Position numbers and translations under genes: made by a program. The notes beneath the pieces were generated by a model. The model made no database searches and was not told the origin of the DNA. It saw only the letters and a list, made by a program, of their open reading frames with translations. From positions 45,556,447-45,620,446 of the forward strand of contig OX439004.1 in NCBI GenBank assembly GCA_949316495.1: a DNA stretch of 64,000 nucleotides, given 5' to 3'. This document shows, piece after piece, positions 22,760 through 37,049 of the stretch (the first letter of the stretch is position 1; each line of letters opens with the position of its first letter). Source of the DNA: Amphiduros pacificus. Taxonomy: Eukaryota; Annelida; Polychaeta; Phyllodocida; Hesionidae.

Positions 22760-23500
22760 CACCCTGCCCATGTCTGAGAGACGGTGTAATTGGCTTAGCA
22801 GCAGAGTGCATGTCATTACAGTCCCATGATGCACCAGCTTTGTTGCAGCTGTCACAAGGAAAAGTCTACCTCTCTATAATCGCAATATTGTCAGTAAATT
22901 GGCTTGTTCTTGTCTCCAAGAAGGGGCGAGGTCGTGGCTTAAATAGACAAATGATGTGAAAGTGTGTCTAGTGAAGACACGGTGTTTTTCCATATTCTTA
23001 CTTCTATATGAAGCTTTGACTTCATAACAATCGCATACCAAGTCAGGATTAAGACATTAAATATCTGGACATGATCATATAAGTTTATCAATTATGTCAT
23101 ATTATGACTGATTATAGTGGACAACTTGGACATTACATATCCGAGTTGTTCCAGTAAGACAAAGGGATGCACAGTAAGAATGCCTTGGTCGTCAATGGCT
23201 CCAGACGGGACTATTGATTGCTAACCTGTGGTAAGTCTCCACCCCACTCAGGTTATTAGATTTATAATAGCTAATAAGATTTTCCAATTGAGTATGTTAA
23301 AATAATCGAAATGCTATGCACAATCTTAAAATCGACTTTGCCAAATGGAATATTCCCAGCCTATTGTTGCTTTCATTTTAAATGTATGTCTCCAGACATG
23401 TAAGAGTGATGTTGTTGCAATATTGAAAGAATTGTAGCATCAGTGAGTTTACATAAATCTTCATCATTACATAATGTTTATCATAAATCTTCATCATTAC
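22760..23500. other. AT-rich stretch
   Basis: No gene recognised. Confidence 0.4.
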
Positions 23501-23502
23501 TT

Positions 23503-23740
<238 letters not shown>

Positions 23741-23759
23741 TCAACACACACAAAACTAT

Positions 23760-26700
23760 ATTTATATTGGGTTATTCAATGTTAACAAAATTGAATTAAT
23801 GCTTGCAACTATGAAGGGCGTTGTCATTGATTTTGAAGATTGCATATTGCTTAAGGAACACAACTGTTTGCAAGTATTGCCTGCGAAACAGAAAAAAGAA
23901 GAAATACACCAGATTATTTCTTTTTAGATTTTGAGGCAATTTCTAGCCCACATTCAGCCGATTTAATTCAGCACTTTCATAGTTTGGACCACTATCACAC
24001 CTGATTTTGCCACTAAATAATAGATGTAAATGTATTTCCGATACCGCTCTATTCAACTTTTTTAATAATTACGCCATTCTTTACCCCAAAGTCAGTTATG
24101 TTCTCCCATGGGAAAAATACGTCATAATCACCCTTATGTCACACAATGTTTCAATGGACACTATTGTAATGTCCGCCAAAGAAACTTTACTATCATCAAT
24201 ATAGCGCTGGATGGAACACGGCGGTATTACTCCATTTATGTTTCTGTGTATATATTTGCACGATAAGTCATGATTTTAGGACATTTTTGTGACAATTGGA
24301 GTATTTCTCGAAAATATCTCATCTATATTAGATTCATCATCAGAATAATACAGAGCAGGTTATAATATCGACTACCTGCAGGGTCCTCTTGGATGGAAAT
24401 GACCTTTAGTGACCTTCTAGCCTTAATATAATTGGTCATTACATCCCGGCAAGTCAATTTCATGGGTACGGCTATTGGCCACTGGGGTGACAAATGAGCC
24501 TACAGTTATGAAGGGCGCGGATATGACGACACCTAGGGGATGAAAGGACAACAAGCAGTCTCCAGACGAGAGGCTCGTCATCCACGGTGACCTCATTTTC
24601 CTAATTACCCACAAGTTCATGGATATCGTGGAATATGTTGCAAAATACAAGCAGTTAAATAAAGTTGAGAAATGTGACTCATACAGAGAGTTGTGATCGT
24701 CATTTTGTGAGTCAGTATTTTTAGACTTATTGCTGGAATGTTTTCGACGGGGATCAGCATTAACAGTTTCCTGTTTTCAAGATAGATATAGGATCTTCTG
24801 TTACGCATACTCCTGGAGACAATAGGTTTGCAATATAGAGTAGATATAGGTTATAAAGGAACAGACAGAGAGACTAACATTACTCTTTATAATTAAGGTT
24901 GATAAATGTGTGGTTTATGGGGAATTCAAGCTTATAGGGTCCTGTGGCAGATCTAGACAGAGTGTCTCAGAGTCAATGTGGTGTAACAAACTACAGCAAT
25001 AACACAGTAAAGGTTTATCAGTTCTGCACAGTGTAAATCACACAAATGACCGCCAATCACACCATTCTCAACGTGAGGGGGAACAGATTTGGTGAGCTGG
25101 GGCGTGATATGGCACAAGCACACTTTCATTATAGCGGCGGCCTTCCTTTCTCTGAATCATCCACACCACCAGCATATTCATAAGTCATATTTTAATGGGC
25201 TGGTTATTAGAGTCGGGGGCCATATTGCGTTGCTTGGGGTCAGATGCGGCGGCCATATTACTTCTGCAAGCTCCCAGAAATCGTTGTCACATCGTTTTAT
25301 AAATCAATAAAGGTCAGCATGAGGCTGGTCACGGCAGCTATGTGATATGACGGGCGCGATGAGGCACACGATATGGCCATCACGGGTGTCACGTGCCATT
25401 ATCACACGTCAAGAACACCGCCATGTGGCCTCACAAAACAAATCCAAGACATCCACCGAAAAGCGACTTTCCGCCTTGACCCCTCCCATGCTTTCCATAA
25501 TTCAAGATCATTCATGCCCTTCCTATTAGTTCTGTAATCATATTTTTGCACATAATGACCTCATCTATCAGGTTTTTAAAATTGATATCATGATGTGTAT
25601 TCTTTAAAAGTCTTAATTAAAGCAATTGTCGGGAATCGTGAAACAGCATTTTAGTGATGATACAGTTGAATACGGCAGATACAAGTCACAAGCGAGGCGC
25701 ATATTTTCTAGAGACCTCTAATCGAACCCAAAAGTCAAATGTACTGGGCCTGTTAATATTACAAATAGGGCACTGGGGACAGGCTGATGTGGGCAAAGAT
25801 TTGGTTTGTTCCTGATCTTGACCAATGTTCCATCATTGTGAAATATTGCTGACAACACTTCCTAACATTCGCCGAATAATTGCATCATCAACCATATAAA
25901 CTCCTGTGTGTCAGTTTTGTCTGAGAAGGTTTTCTTTGAAAAAAAGTATAAAAAAAACACTATAACAACACATAAGGCAGCATAACAAAGACAACATAAC
26001 AAATATAGGCTATTTTTATGTACATCTGCAGACTAGTAGTGTTTTGTGTATTTCTTTTTACCATAGGACATACTCACAGTAAGGTGCATAGTGTTATTCT
26101 GTCTCGCATGCTACATCCTATGTTCCAGATATCCGATTCTCCCCTGAATGTGGTTGTATCGTTTGCCATTTCATGTTCATTGACAATAAAATCAAACCAT
26201 CTAGTTATTATGACAACTGCATTTATCATAAGTGTATTAGTGTAAGTCTCCAGGGCTTCAGAGCAGTGTAAGCTTAGACCTGATATCTTGTATGTTGAAA
26301 ACCCATTGGTCGCTACATCCTCTGCCATTACCTGATACATATACTTTACTGTCATAATTATATATGGTGAAAATAAATGTGATCCTCAGAACGTCTAACG
26401 CTAATTAGATCTAACTTGCCTCAATATGTTCAACATAGAATGGTTTTCTTCACACAACAATTGCAAGGTCCTCTGCAGGTGTTTGATGGTGATACATAAC
26501 CCTGTTTGTGTCCATGCCTGCTTTATGATTCATGTTTACAAAGCATTATCTTAATATAAAGGTCAAAGCAATATCAAAGTGCCGCTAAGCGTGTAATATA
26601 CGGGATGATATTTGAGTGAGTCTATATTTAGCATTGTGATCATGGTCTGCAGCTTGCCAGCCTCTCTTTATGGAGACTGTCCCTCTCCTTGTCTTACACC

Positions 26701-28820
26701 CACCAGGCATAATACAGTCAGCGACCACAGCACAAAAATCAGGCAAATTCTGATCGATCATACCGCCACATTAAGTCGCCATCTCAAGTGCTGGGCAAGA
26801 TCAAGTTGCAAGGACAAATTGAAATGGGACCTAGCCAACCGGACGGATGAAAGTTGAGGCGAGGCAGGAAGCATGCAGCATGGGCAAATAGGGCCTTGTC
26901 CTGCGGCTGCCATAAGGCAAACAGGCCCTTGTCCTCAGCCTGCCATAAGGCATACACTGCTTGCACTACATAGAACCAGCTCCTTGACTCTCTTGGTTGA
27001 CTTTGCTGAGGCAATCCAATACGCTGGGCCAAATCCGCCAAGACATGTTATGTACTGTACACAGTATCGCTGATTAATTCTATATCTCCCAAGGCTACAA
27101 GGTCATATTTCTTACTTCGATTCAAGACTTATCGAGATTAATTATTTTTTGGTGAAATAAAGAAAACGATGAATTAAGCTTTTTTTTCTTGATGTGGCAA
27201 ACATAACATTTGTTGTCAGGGCAGAACAAGAAATGTCAGTGGTTAAAGTGCAATTGGAATACATGCGATTATGACGCCCATATTTTCTGCTAGCTTTTGA
27301 AGTGTCTGCCCTTAACAGCCAGAGTGTGGCAAGGAGCAGCTATGGGCTGGACATGGAGTGAACCCATGTCTCACAGCCAAAGCTAAAATAGCTTTGTTAC
27401 AGCAAGTGTACAGACCTCTTGATTGTAAATACATGCTCACAATGTGTAACAACATTATAATTTAACAGTAATAGATCACGTCCATCCCACGAGACTTCTC
27501 CTCATCAACAGCGTGATGTCTGCCTCAGAAAGATGCTCTCTTCACCGCTAGACTATAAGTGACTTAACACTTGCCTCCCACAACAACATCTTACTGTAAA
27601 AGGAGGAAAGGCTTTCAATGATTCCACCAGGAAATAGCGGAGACCTTTCTTTCTTAACACAGATTAATGCTCTCTCCGACATGTTTTACTAATTTAATTT
27701 GTAATCGCGATCAGTAATGTGTTAGTGGGCTGCTTTAAGATGACATGGGGCGATAGCGGCCATGTCTGATATTCATAGTGACTCATTAGTGGTAGAGGAC
27801 GGTGGTAGCTATACATTTATAGGAGTGGCCTGAGGCTTAACTAATACTCCACAGTTGGATGATAAACTGGCATCTCAAATACCTGATGTTGACAAAATAA
27901 GTTATTTCATAACAGTGAACCAACCAGATTTGACAGAGAAAAAAAATCGTGTTCTTACATTCGTATGGATAAGCAATCCAGCAGAGGTTTCACATTAAAT
28001 TGAACTGAAGGATCAACTATTTATTGATAGTTCAATTTGGCAGCTTAATACAGGTTACCACGTGCTTTGGCTTAACATATATATGCCTATTGACATAGTT
28101 TAATGTGGCATGGTCTAATGTGGCATGGTCTAATGGAAAGAAAACAGGAAGAAGTTCATCAGCGAGGTAAATCTTGCACCAATCTTAATGTTTGTCTCCA
28201 ATCTCAGACATTCAGTTATGAATCTAATCTTGCATTATAAATGTACGGATTAGCCTCGCCGGAATGTAAACTAATGAAATATATATGAAAAGACAAAACC
28301 GGAAACCCAAGATCTCTACTCCAGTGTAGGCTTTTGAATGCTAATGAAACGGTTAACAACAGGGAACACCAGAGCCGGTTCCACCCCAGTGTTTGTGTAT
28401 GGCGCATTTGTGTGATGAGTAAGAAATGAGCAGGCCAAGTTGAGTAAATGAGGCTGGAAGTAGTAAATAACTTGGCAGGTGTCCTCTCCCTCTCAACCAC
28501 ACCGGGCAGACTGGAGAAATTGCCCAAACAAATAACCCAACTCTCGTGAGCAACTCACAGGCCTACGTTATTATACAAAGGTCACAATGATTGCAACAGA
28601 CATGCTGAGTCAACTAAATCTTAATGCCCTCCTTTATATCTGCAACAAGATTAATTTCTCTGTTCAAATTATGTGTAGAAATGATTAGTGTCGTGCAGAT
28701 TAATTGTTAATTTATGGAGTGTTCTGCAACGAAAAAAGAGGTTGAAAAATTAAAAGAAAGTGATTTGTAAACCTGCATATATGGACTAATACCTAACCCC
28801 CAAACAATAGGATATAAGTA
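23760..28820. other. gene desert with possible regulatory islets
   Basis: No recognisable coding exon. GC-richer patches at about 25080-25500 and 26680-27030, and a patch with homeodomain cores at about 27650-27810, could be conserved non-coding elements. Confidence 0.35.
27325..27410 (-). mobile_element. possible tRNA-derived SINE fragment
   Basis: On the minus strand TGAGACATGGGTTCACTCCA contains a B box (GGTTCACTCC) in the context usual for SINE heads. The A box is weak and the limits are unclear. Confidence 0.3.
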
Positions 28821-28821
28821 T

Positions 28822-30884
28822 AACTCACCCCACCCATTCAAATGATAGATTCACTCTCTCCCACCCAAACATATGATAGCTTAGCTATCTCCCAACCATA
28901 CACATGATAACTTACATCTCTCCCATCCATACATATGATAGCTTAGCTATCTCCCAACCATACACATGATAACTTACATCTCTCCCATCCATACATATGA
29001 TAGCTCAACGCTCTCCCACCCATACATATAATAGCTTAACTCTCTCCCACCCATACATATAATAGCTCAACTCTCTCCCACCCATACATATAATAGCTCA
29101 ACTCTCTCCTACCCATACATATAATAGCTCAACTCTCTCCCACCCATACATATAATAGCTCAACTCTCTCCCACCCATACATATAATAGCTCAACTCTCT
29201 CCCACCCATACATATGATAGCTTAACTATCTCCCACCCATACATATAATAGCTCAACTCTCCCCCACCCATACATATAATAGCTCAACTCTCTCCCACCC
29301 ATACATATAATAGCTCAACTCTCTCCCACCCATACATATAATAGCTCAACTCTCTCCCACCCATACATATAATAGCTCAACTCTCTCCCACCCATACATA
29401 TAATAGCTTAACTCTCTCCCACCCATACATATAATAGCTTAACTCTCTCCCACCCATACATATGATAGCTTAACTCTCTCCCACCCATACATATGATAGC
29501 TTAACTCTCTCCCACCCATACATATAATAGCTCAACTCTCTCCCACCCATACATATAATAGCTCAACTCTCTCCCATCCATACATATAATAGCTCAACTC
29601 TCTCCCACCCATACATATGATAGCTCAACTCTCTCCCATCCATACATATAATAGCTCAACTCTCTCCCACCCATACATATGATAGCTCAACTCTCTCCCA
29701 CCCATACATATAATAGCTCAACTCTCTCCCATCCATACATATAATAGCTCAACTCTCTCCCACCCATACATATGATAGCTCAACTCTCTCCCACCCATAC
29801 ATATAATAGCTCAACTCTCTCCCACCCATACATATAATAGCTCAACTCTCTCCCACCCATACATATGATAGCTTTACTCTCTCCCACCCATACATATAAT
29901 AGCTCAACTCTCTCCCACCCATACATATAATAGCTCAACTCTCTCCCACCCATACATATAATAGCTCAACTCTCTCCCACCCATACATATAATAGCTCAA
30001 CCCTCTCCCACCCATACATATAATAGCTCAACTCTCTCCCACCCATACATATAATAGCTCAACTCTCTCCCACCCATACATATGATAGCTCAACTCTCTC
30101 CCACCCATACATATAATAGCTCAACTCTCTCCCACCCATACATATAATAGCTCAACTCTCTCCCACCCATACATATAATAGCTCAACTCTCTCCCACCCA
30201 TACATATAATAGCTCAACTCTCTCCCACCCATACATATAATAGCTTAACTCTCTCCCACCCATACATATAATAGCTCAACTCTCTCCCACCCATACATAT
30301 GATAGCTTTACTCTCTCCCACCCATATATATAATAGCTTAACTCTCTCCCACCCATACATATGATAGCTTAACTCTCTCCCACCCATACATATAATAGCT
30401 CAACTCTCTCCCACCCACACATATAATAGCTTAACTCTCTCCCACCCATACATATAATAACTCAACTCTCTCCCACCCATATATATAATAGCTCAACTCT
30501 CTCCCACCCATATATATAATAGCTTAACTCTCTCCCACCCATACATATAATAGCTCAACTCTCTCCCACCCATATATATGATAGCTTTACTCTCTCCCAC
30601 CCATACATATGATAGCTTAACTCTCTCCCACCCATACATATAATAGCTTAACTCTCTCCCACCCATACATATAATAGCTTAACTCTCTCCCACCCATACA
30701 TATAATAGCTCAACTCTCTCCCACCCATACATATAATAGCTTAACTCTCTCCCACCCATACATATAATAGCTCAACTCTCTCCCACCCATACATATAATA
30801 GCTCAACTCTCTCCCACCCATACATATAATAGCTCAACTCTCTCCCACCCATACATATGATAGCTTAACTCTCTCCCACCCATT
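28822..30884 (+). repeat. 31-bp satellite array, about 66 copies
   Basis: The unit is CCCACCCATACATATAATAG followed by CTCAACTCTCT. It is strongly C+T-rich on the plus strand over 2 kb. Variants at two sites (ATAATAG or ATGATAG; CTCAAC, CTTAAC or CTTTAC) mark subfamilies. The left margin shows a 62-bp dimer containing CCCAACCATACACATGATAA, present twice. It shares only its length with the 31-bp array at 5.3 kb. Confidence 0.97.
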
Positions 30885-30889
30885 TAGCT

Positions 30890-33800
30890 CCACGAATTCA
30901 CCTCAGGATAATCATCAAGTGCAATAGACACGTGAACACCATCCTAAAGGATTAGATTTTCTCATTCAATGTCATTGATATTAATTCTGAGGATGATTGA
31001 ACCATCAGTGGGAGATTCATTTACTTAACAAATACAAACAAGATTTCTGCATCGGATAGTATGTGGTTATATTGCATTTGTACCAAGGTTTTAGTCACTT
31101 AACGATACTCGATACTGGGATTTAGATATACAGTTTTATCTAAATATACTTTACTTATTTAAATGCACATCATATATCACTAATATATTTTTACACATAT
31201 AGGATGGTCTCATCCTTGGGCCTTCGGTGTTTGTGAAAGCATTCATGTTATCTAATTAAGTATAAGGGCCATGCTGTTGCTCATTAGCTAAGTACGGCCT
31301 GCCTCTTTTACAAGTATAATGAGACCATCTAATTGCTGCCAGTATTCTTCAAACCCACTTCACATGTAAAGTAGATCTATCTGCAAATACCACATGTACC
31401 TGTCTGCAGTTCAGATTTTATATGTGATTCTTTTTTTGATCATGACATGTTACAGGAAGTGTGATCGTATTATATTGTTCTAGTTCTAGTGATGAGGGTG
31501 TAATTAGAATCAATAACACATAACACGACATAAAAGAGGAAAGATATTCAAAGAGATGTAATGAGATGGCAGCCAAGCAATGCAAGATTGGTGATGACTT
31601 TTTCATAGGGCTAAGAGTACAAAGGGTTTTCTGTGACAAAGATGTGGTCATTACATGAGATGGCAAGGAATTTGTGTTGTACATTTTGTGCGAGGGAGAC
31701 AATAAATGAAGTTTTATGTGAGTAGTAAGACGGGATCAGGTCTGGCCCCTTGCCAAATGGCACCTGCAGATGCCAACCCGGGCTCAACATTTACCATCCT
31801 CTCACCATAAATTAGAAGCTTTCTTTACATCCTTAGCATGATGAATGTTTTCCATTTCATATTTGTATCAGACATATTTTTGTACATATCCGCCTGAAGA
31901 TGATTATGGGGAAAATGTGTGAAGTGTTCATCTCGCTGGAGATATATCATAAAAATCACATATTCTAGGCATGTGTTTCCATTATATTCAAATGTCAGAT
32001 CATACACTTTTCATTAAACTGCTTGTAAATGCTACAGGCATGAAGAAAGGCGCAGCTGGTATGAGTTTCATCTTGTCTATAAAAGCAAATACAGAAATTG
32101 AAATTGAAAATATCTATTCTTGTTAAATGAATAGACATATCTCATAAAATATACAAGGCTCATATTTCATGCCATTATGTATAATGATGTTTAATGTTGA
32201 CTCCTTTGCACAGTATCCTGGCCTCCTAAGAGAGCAGGGCTAAGATAAGAGGCACATAATGGGCCCGGATTAAGGCGATTATTGGCAGCCTCTGACAGGA
32301 ATGACTGTTTAGCCAAGATGGGAACATGCCAAATACAATATAAGTAATGCTGCAGGAAAGCAACACCGAAAAAGCCTCGGTATTGTATAGAAACTTACTT
32401 TTTCATCCACGTACGTTTGGCACATAGTAGATCAAAAGGATAGTTGCACACATACATACAAACCAATCAGATACATTTCCTTGGCAACAGTTAACTGGTG
32501 GCCTTCATGTATTTCCCATCTGCAACCTTAGATGTATGACATCTTTTATTTGCAGTGAAGCATCATTTATATTTTATGACCTGATTACAATAAAGAATGT
32601 ACGAGTAGAAAGGTCAATACAAGAACATTGTTCAAGAGAAATATTCAGTGACCCTTTCTATTTCTACTGTGATAATCTTCATAATTACCCTAACATAAAA
32701 CATAATAATCTTCCAGGTGTAAAGACAGAAGGTTTCAAGCTATTACTTCTGTACCCAACCTATTGTATCTACTATATCAAGCTGCACTTGTCATATGGTT
32801 CAATGTGGGCAGGTCGCGGTATTGAGCCATATCGATTGCTGTTTGATACATTTTCTGTTTTATCCGAATAATCTATACAATACAACATCATAAACAAGGC
32901 CTATGGAGCATGAAGTGGAGTTATGAACCAATCGGAAGCCATCTTGAAATTATTCCCAGCATTCCATGCAAACCGGAAATGGTACGACAAAAGAACGCGA
33001 CTTTCTTTTTAGTGGTTTAGCTTTTCGTGGAAGAGATAAGTTTCTGAATAGGAGATATAAATATGTGAGGTGACATGCACTAAAGTTACCTGATCGGCAG
33101 AATAGCATCGATCCGTGATCACGAGGTGCACGACGCCCTAAACCGTGGAGAACTGAGCCCCACCGCAAGGCTAAAAGTAACAATTGAAAAGAACTTGATA
33201 GCATCTTTGCCGCCAGACATATTACGATAGCAGAACTTTGAGGTGACTTTATAGTCTCACTTTGGTGAAATGATAGTATCGATCTGATTAAGTCAAGAAA
33301 TGATACTTCAGGGTGATGAAGGCGTTTAAGCTATTGCAATGGTTGTTAAGTGTGTATAGATATAAACATTGTTTCTTTTTGCAAGCATGTATGTAAGTTA
33401 TCTTTGTTAGCGTTATTGTCTGGACCAGACTTTATCAAAGCAATATATTGTTGCATTTGGTATTCAAGTCAGCTCCAGCAAATACACTTATGACAATAAG
33501 AAGGATTGTGTAAATTTTCTTGGCTGTCTGAGTGATACAGGCACACCAGAGTATAAAGTATTGTCCATAAGGACTAGGAAGACAAAATACAAAGGGCATG
33601 AGTCAGCAATGATAAACAGTATATGATCCTTGGCATCGCCTCGGAGTCTGCCTGGTAGAGAGCCCCCTACCCCCGCTGGAAAGTTTTCATCCCTTGTTTT
33701 TATATCATACATCACATCTCAGTTATTGTTGGAGTTACACATCACAGTCCAATAAGACACAGAGCCAACACTGTAATATTGTTATCTGCAGAGGAATTGT

Positions 33801-36800
33801 CTAGCTCTCTTACCCTTATATCCTGGGAATGTCTTTTCTCAAAGTGTTTGAAAGACACTTATCAAATAATAATAATAATATGCATGAGAGGTAAGATAGG
33901 GGGTATCGTCCTCATCAGTATCTGACAACCAGTTAAATATGCATGAAATCTAACTGAACGGTGCATCAATTTGTAATGAAAACATTTGCAAGAATATCTA
34001 CATCAGTGTTAAGAATATGCACAGAGAATATTATTAACAGAATGGGGCATTTTCTCCAATGTAAGACGCCTTTTATCATTCTAGACGTTTTAGAAATACC
34101 CATAAATGGAAACTTTAAGGACTGTGACCTAGCTCTAAATATAATCGAATATTGTGGCGAGAAAAGTCAATAAATACTTTCTTGGTAAAAACATCTTTGA
34201 GTATATATATATATACATATTTTGTATTATCACATCTCAAGGGCTGGTATCTGCATTTGAAACTTATCGCTCACTCTCTTTATGAAAAGAAAAGAAGCCA
34301 AAAGCAACATAAAGAATATGGAAACTATCTTGATTGCATGTGATTGAAGTCTGCCAAAAGTGCCTCAATGCGTGATGAGGCATTCACAAACTGCTGCTAC
34401 TGAAGCCAACAACACCTTCACTCTCCACAGCTGGAATAGACACAGTGCCATTTCTACTGCATTGGTAAATAGTATTGCTAAAGGAAAGAAACTAATATGA
34501 GAGAAGCTTGTTTTGTTTTTGCCAAATTAAACGCATTTCCTTGACCAGCGTAGCCAACGCGATTTGCATCCATAGATTGGGAAGATCTGGAAAGCATGAG
34601 TCATTAGGCACCGCATTCTATCAGCCTGCGTATCTAGGTACCCAGACAAACCTTCCTTTGAAGTTTGCTTATGACCACATAAACGCCCTGCGTAGCAAAG
34701 GACTAGGCCACGGCAACCATCCCCGTTCACCCACAGTGTTTGATTGTCAGCATCAAAACTATGAAGAGCATATTTGGCCAGTAGAGGGCTCCACCGATTA
34801 CATTCTCTCATATATCAGTATACAAACAACAGATCAGCTTTGTTCTCTGGGTACCAAAAGTTACACACGTCATACTAAGTATATCGCAGGTAGCAGAAGC
34901 AAAGTTATCTGAAGCTAATTCCTTTGTTTTTCTTTGTGATCATCTCCGATGATCACTACAATGGGATTTCAGTAAAGCAATGCTGTGTTACTGTAATGTT
35001 ATTCTGTATCAGAAACGGGACACCCGTTTAAATGATACGCTCATCTAACAAAATGTGAATAATGTTGGGGCAACTTAAAAGCCTCCTGATATATAGTTTT
35101 CAATGCATTAAAATGTGCATGTTTATACAATATGTACAGATTAATCTTTGTCCCAAAATTCTAAAAGCTTTTTGCCAGGTAGCGATCACACGTCAGCGTC
35201 CAGTTTCCAACCTTTCGTGGGGCATTTGCCATGTAGGGAAAGGAGTGTACAATCCCCAGTAGGTTGTCATTCATATGGGGATCACAGTAAACACACAATT
35301 TGCCACAAGTCAATGCGGCCTTTACCGCGACGCTGACGCCGACGCTCCTAGTTCACAGCAGGCTCGGAGTGCCTACGCCATGCCTTGGCCTTGGCCGCAG
35401 TTTGTTCAGCTTGTCTCCCATGGGCCAAGACCTCATCATAACAAGGCCAATTATAGACCAATATCAAAACCTACTTAAAATAGGGCCCTGATGGGATTTG
35501 CAGACTTTATGCGGAAGGCCCTAATGGGATTTGACTTGGCTTTATCTTGGAAGGACCATGGTCAGCTTTTGGAGGGCATGAGCAGAATCTAGCAACCAGC
35601 TAGAATAAATACTAAGATAGTCAGATCAATCCTCAGCTCAGACAGGGAATTGGCTACCCTCGTGGTGTAATATATTGAAACTAGGTCACATATCTCCTTT
35701 CTTAATATTCCTGGTATTTTAATGAAACAACGCATTTCAAAAAGTGAATTATGCTAATTGGTTTCACATTCCGGCGACGTAGCACCGTTATATAGATGCT
35801 GTTGTATATTATCAGGGTATTTGCTCTGTCATCAGCTCCCACCTGCCCAGTAAATATATGAGGGGATTGCACTTTGCATTGTGTTCCCATGAGATCTGCC
35901 TGACCAACAATCATCCAATTCATCATAGGGAATAACCATCTAAATTCAAAATATTATTTTTCAAACTACAATAATGGACGAGAAACAAATGCTTTCAATA
36001 GCCATGATTATTTCGCAAAATTCAAGCCATATGCTAAAAAGGCCAAATTGCGAGCCTTAAGCAATCCATAGAATGTCTCATATTAATGTCCCTAAACCTG
36101 TCCCGCAATCTGGGATCCCGCTTTATGGGTTTATGAGCTTAAATTCAACATTTACATTTTATACTAAAACTGTCAACAAAACTTCATTAAGGGAGATGGA
36201 AGTGTGGTGTATTTTACAATGCAATTAGGAGGCTTATTTGGCCGTCAAAGGCTGAGCCACTGGCTGGGCGCTTGTCTGATGTATTAAATGTTTTTGATGG
36301 ATGGGGATGTCTGCGATGAATCTATTCATTAACGGTGTAAGCTAGGCAATATCAGAATTAATTAAAACTTGAGTCTGGCCCTGTGTGGGGGGATCGGTAT
36401 TCAGGACGAGCGAGATACATCTCACTTCTGACACATGATCGTTTATATAAAGCCACACAACAATGTTATATGATGGCAACACTTTGTGCCCTCCACCACA
36501 TAGTGTATAAATACACCATAGATAAAAGGCAGTCTTTGCCCCACACCCATATGATACCATACAGTATAGAGATATACGCCATACATGAAGCACGCACTCA
36601 TTGACAAGCTCCTCTCACAGCGTGCCATTTGACATTTATCTTTTTTTGGCCTAAAACAGGTAGATGTTTCAGTAGCAGATGGATATTTTGAAGAAAAAAA
36701 GCTATTCCGTTACCACTTCGCTTCTATTTATCAACGGTCGTATATTGCATGGATATATTATATACAGGTAAATGTCATTTTTCCGGAGATGTTCAGCAAT

Positions 36801-36875
36801 AACTTGAGTCATAATCATTGAAAGCATTCTTTATCCGGCCCTGTTCAGTTCTGCACCGACAGGGAACAATATATA
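30890..36875. other. gene desert
   Basis: No coding exon recognised. 32220-32310 carries GGATTAAGGCGATTATTGGC (K50 homeodomain and CCAAT-type cores). 32920-33010 combines a CCAAT box, GCCATCTTG (YY1-like) and ACCGGAAATGG (ETS-like), a promoter-like mix. 34508-34912 (+) is open but matches nothing I know. Confidence 0.35.
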
Positions 36876-36880
36876 TATAT

Positions 36881-36913
36881 ATCAAGCAGATCAAGATATC
36901 AAATATAGTACCC

Positions 36914-37011
<98 letters not shown>

Positions 37012-37047
37012 GGGTACTATATGTGATATCGTTTTGATCTGCTTGAT
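36881..37047. repeat. palindrome with (TA)n core
   Basis: The left arm 36881-36918 and right arm 37007-37047 are reverse complements except for a 3-nt indel and one mismatch. Key blocks are ATCAAGCAGATCAA, GATATCA and ATATAGTACCCATTAT. About 90 bp of pure TA lies between them. It could extrude as a cruciform with a 40-bp outer stem. Confidence 0.9.
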
Positions 37048-37049
37048 GT

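Noticed and set aside
26018-26085. Plus-strand start MYICRLVVFCVFLFTIGHTH as an alternative receptor exon 1
   Set aside because: The hydrophobic leader is fair, but the only nearby donor (GTGCAT) is weak and in phase 0, not the phase 1 required.
28822-30884. CRISPR-like array
   Set aside because: The repeats are contiguous with no unique spacers and lie in a eukaryotic genome, so this is a satellite.
33060-33204. Signal-peptide-like start on the minus strand (MLSSSFQLLLLALRWGSVLH) with a possible phase-1 donor
   Set aside because: No following exon could be found on the minus strand, and the hydrophobic run is short. It is probably a chance ORF, though it lies next to the CCAAT/YY1/ETS cluster.
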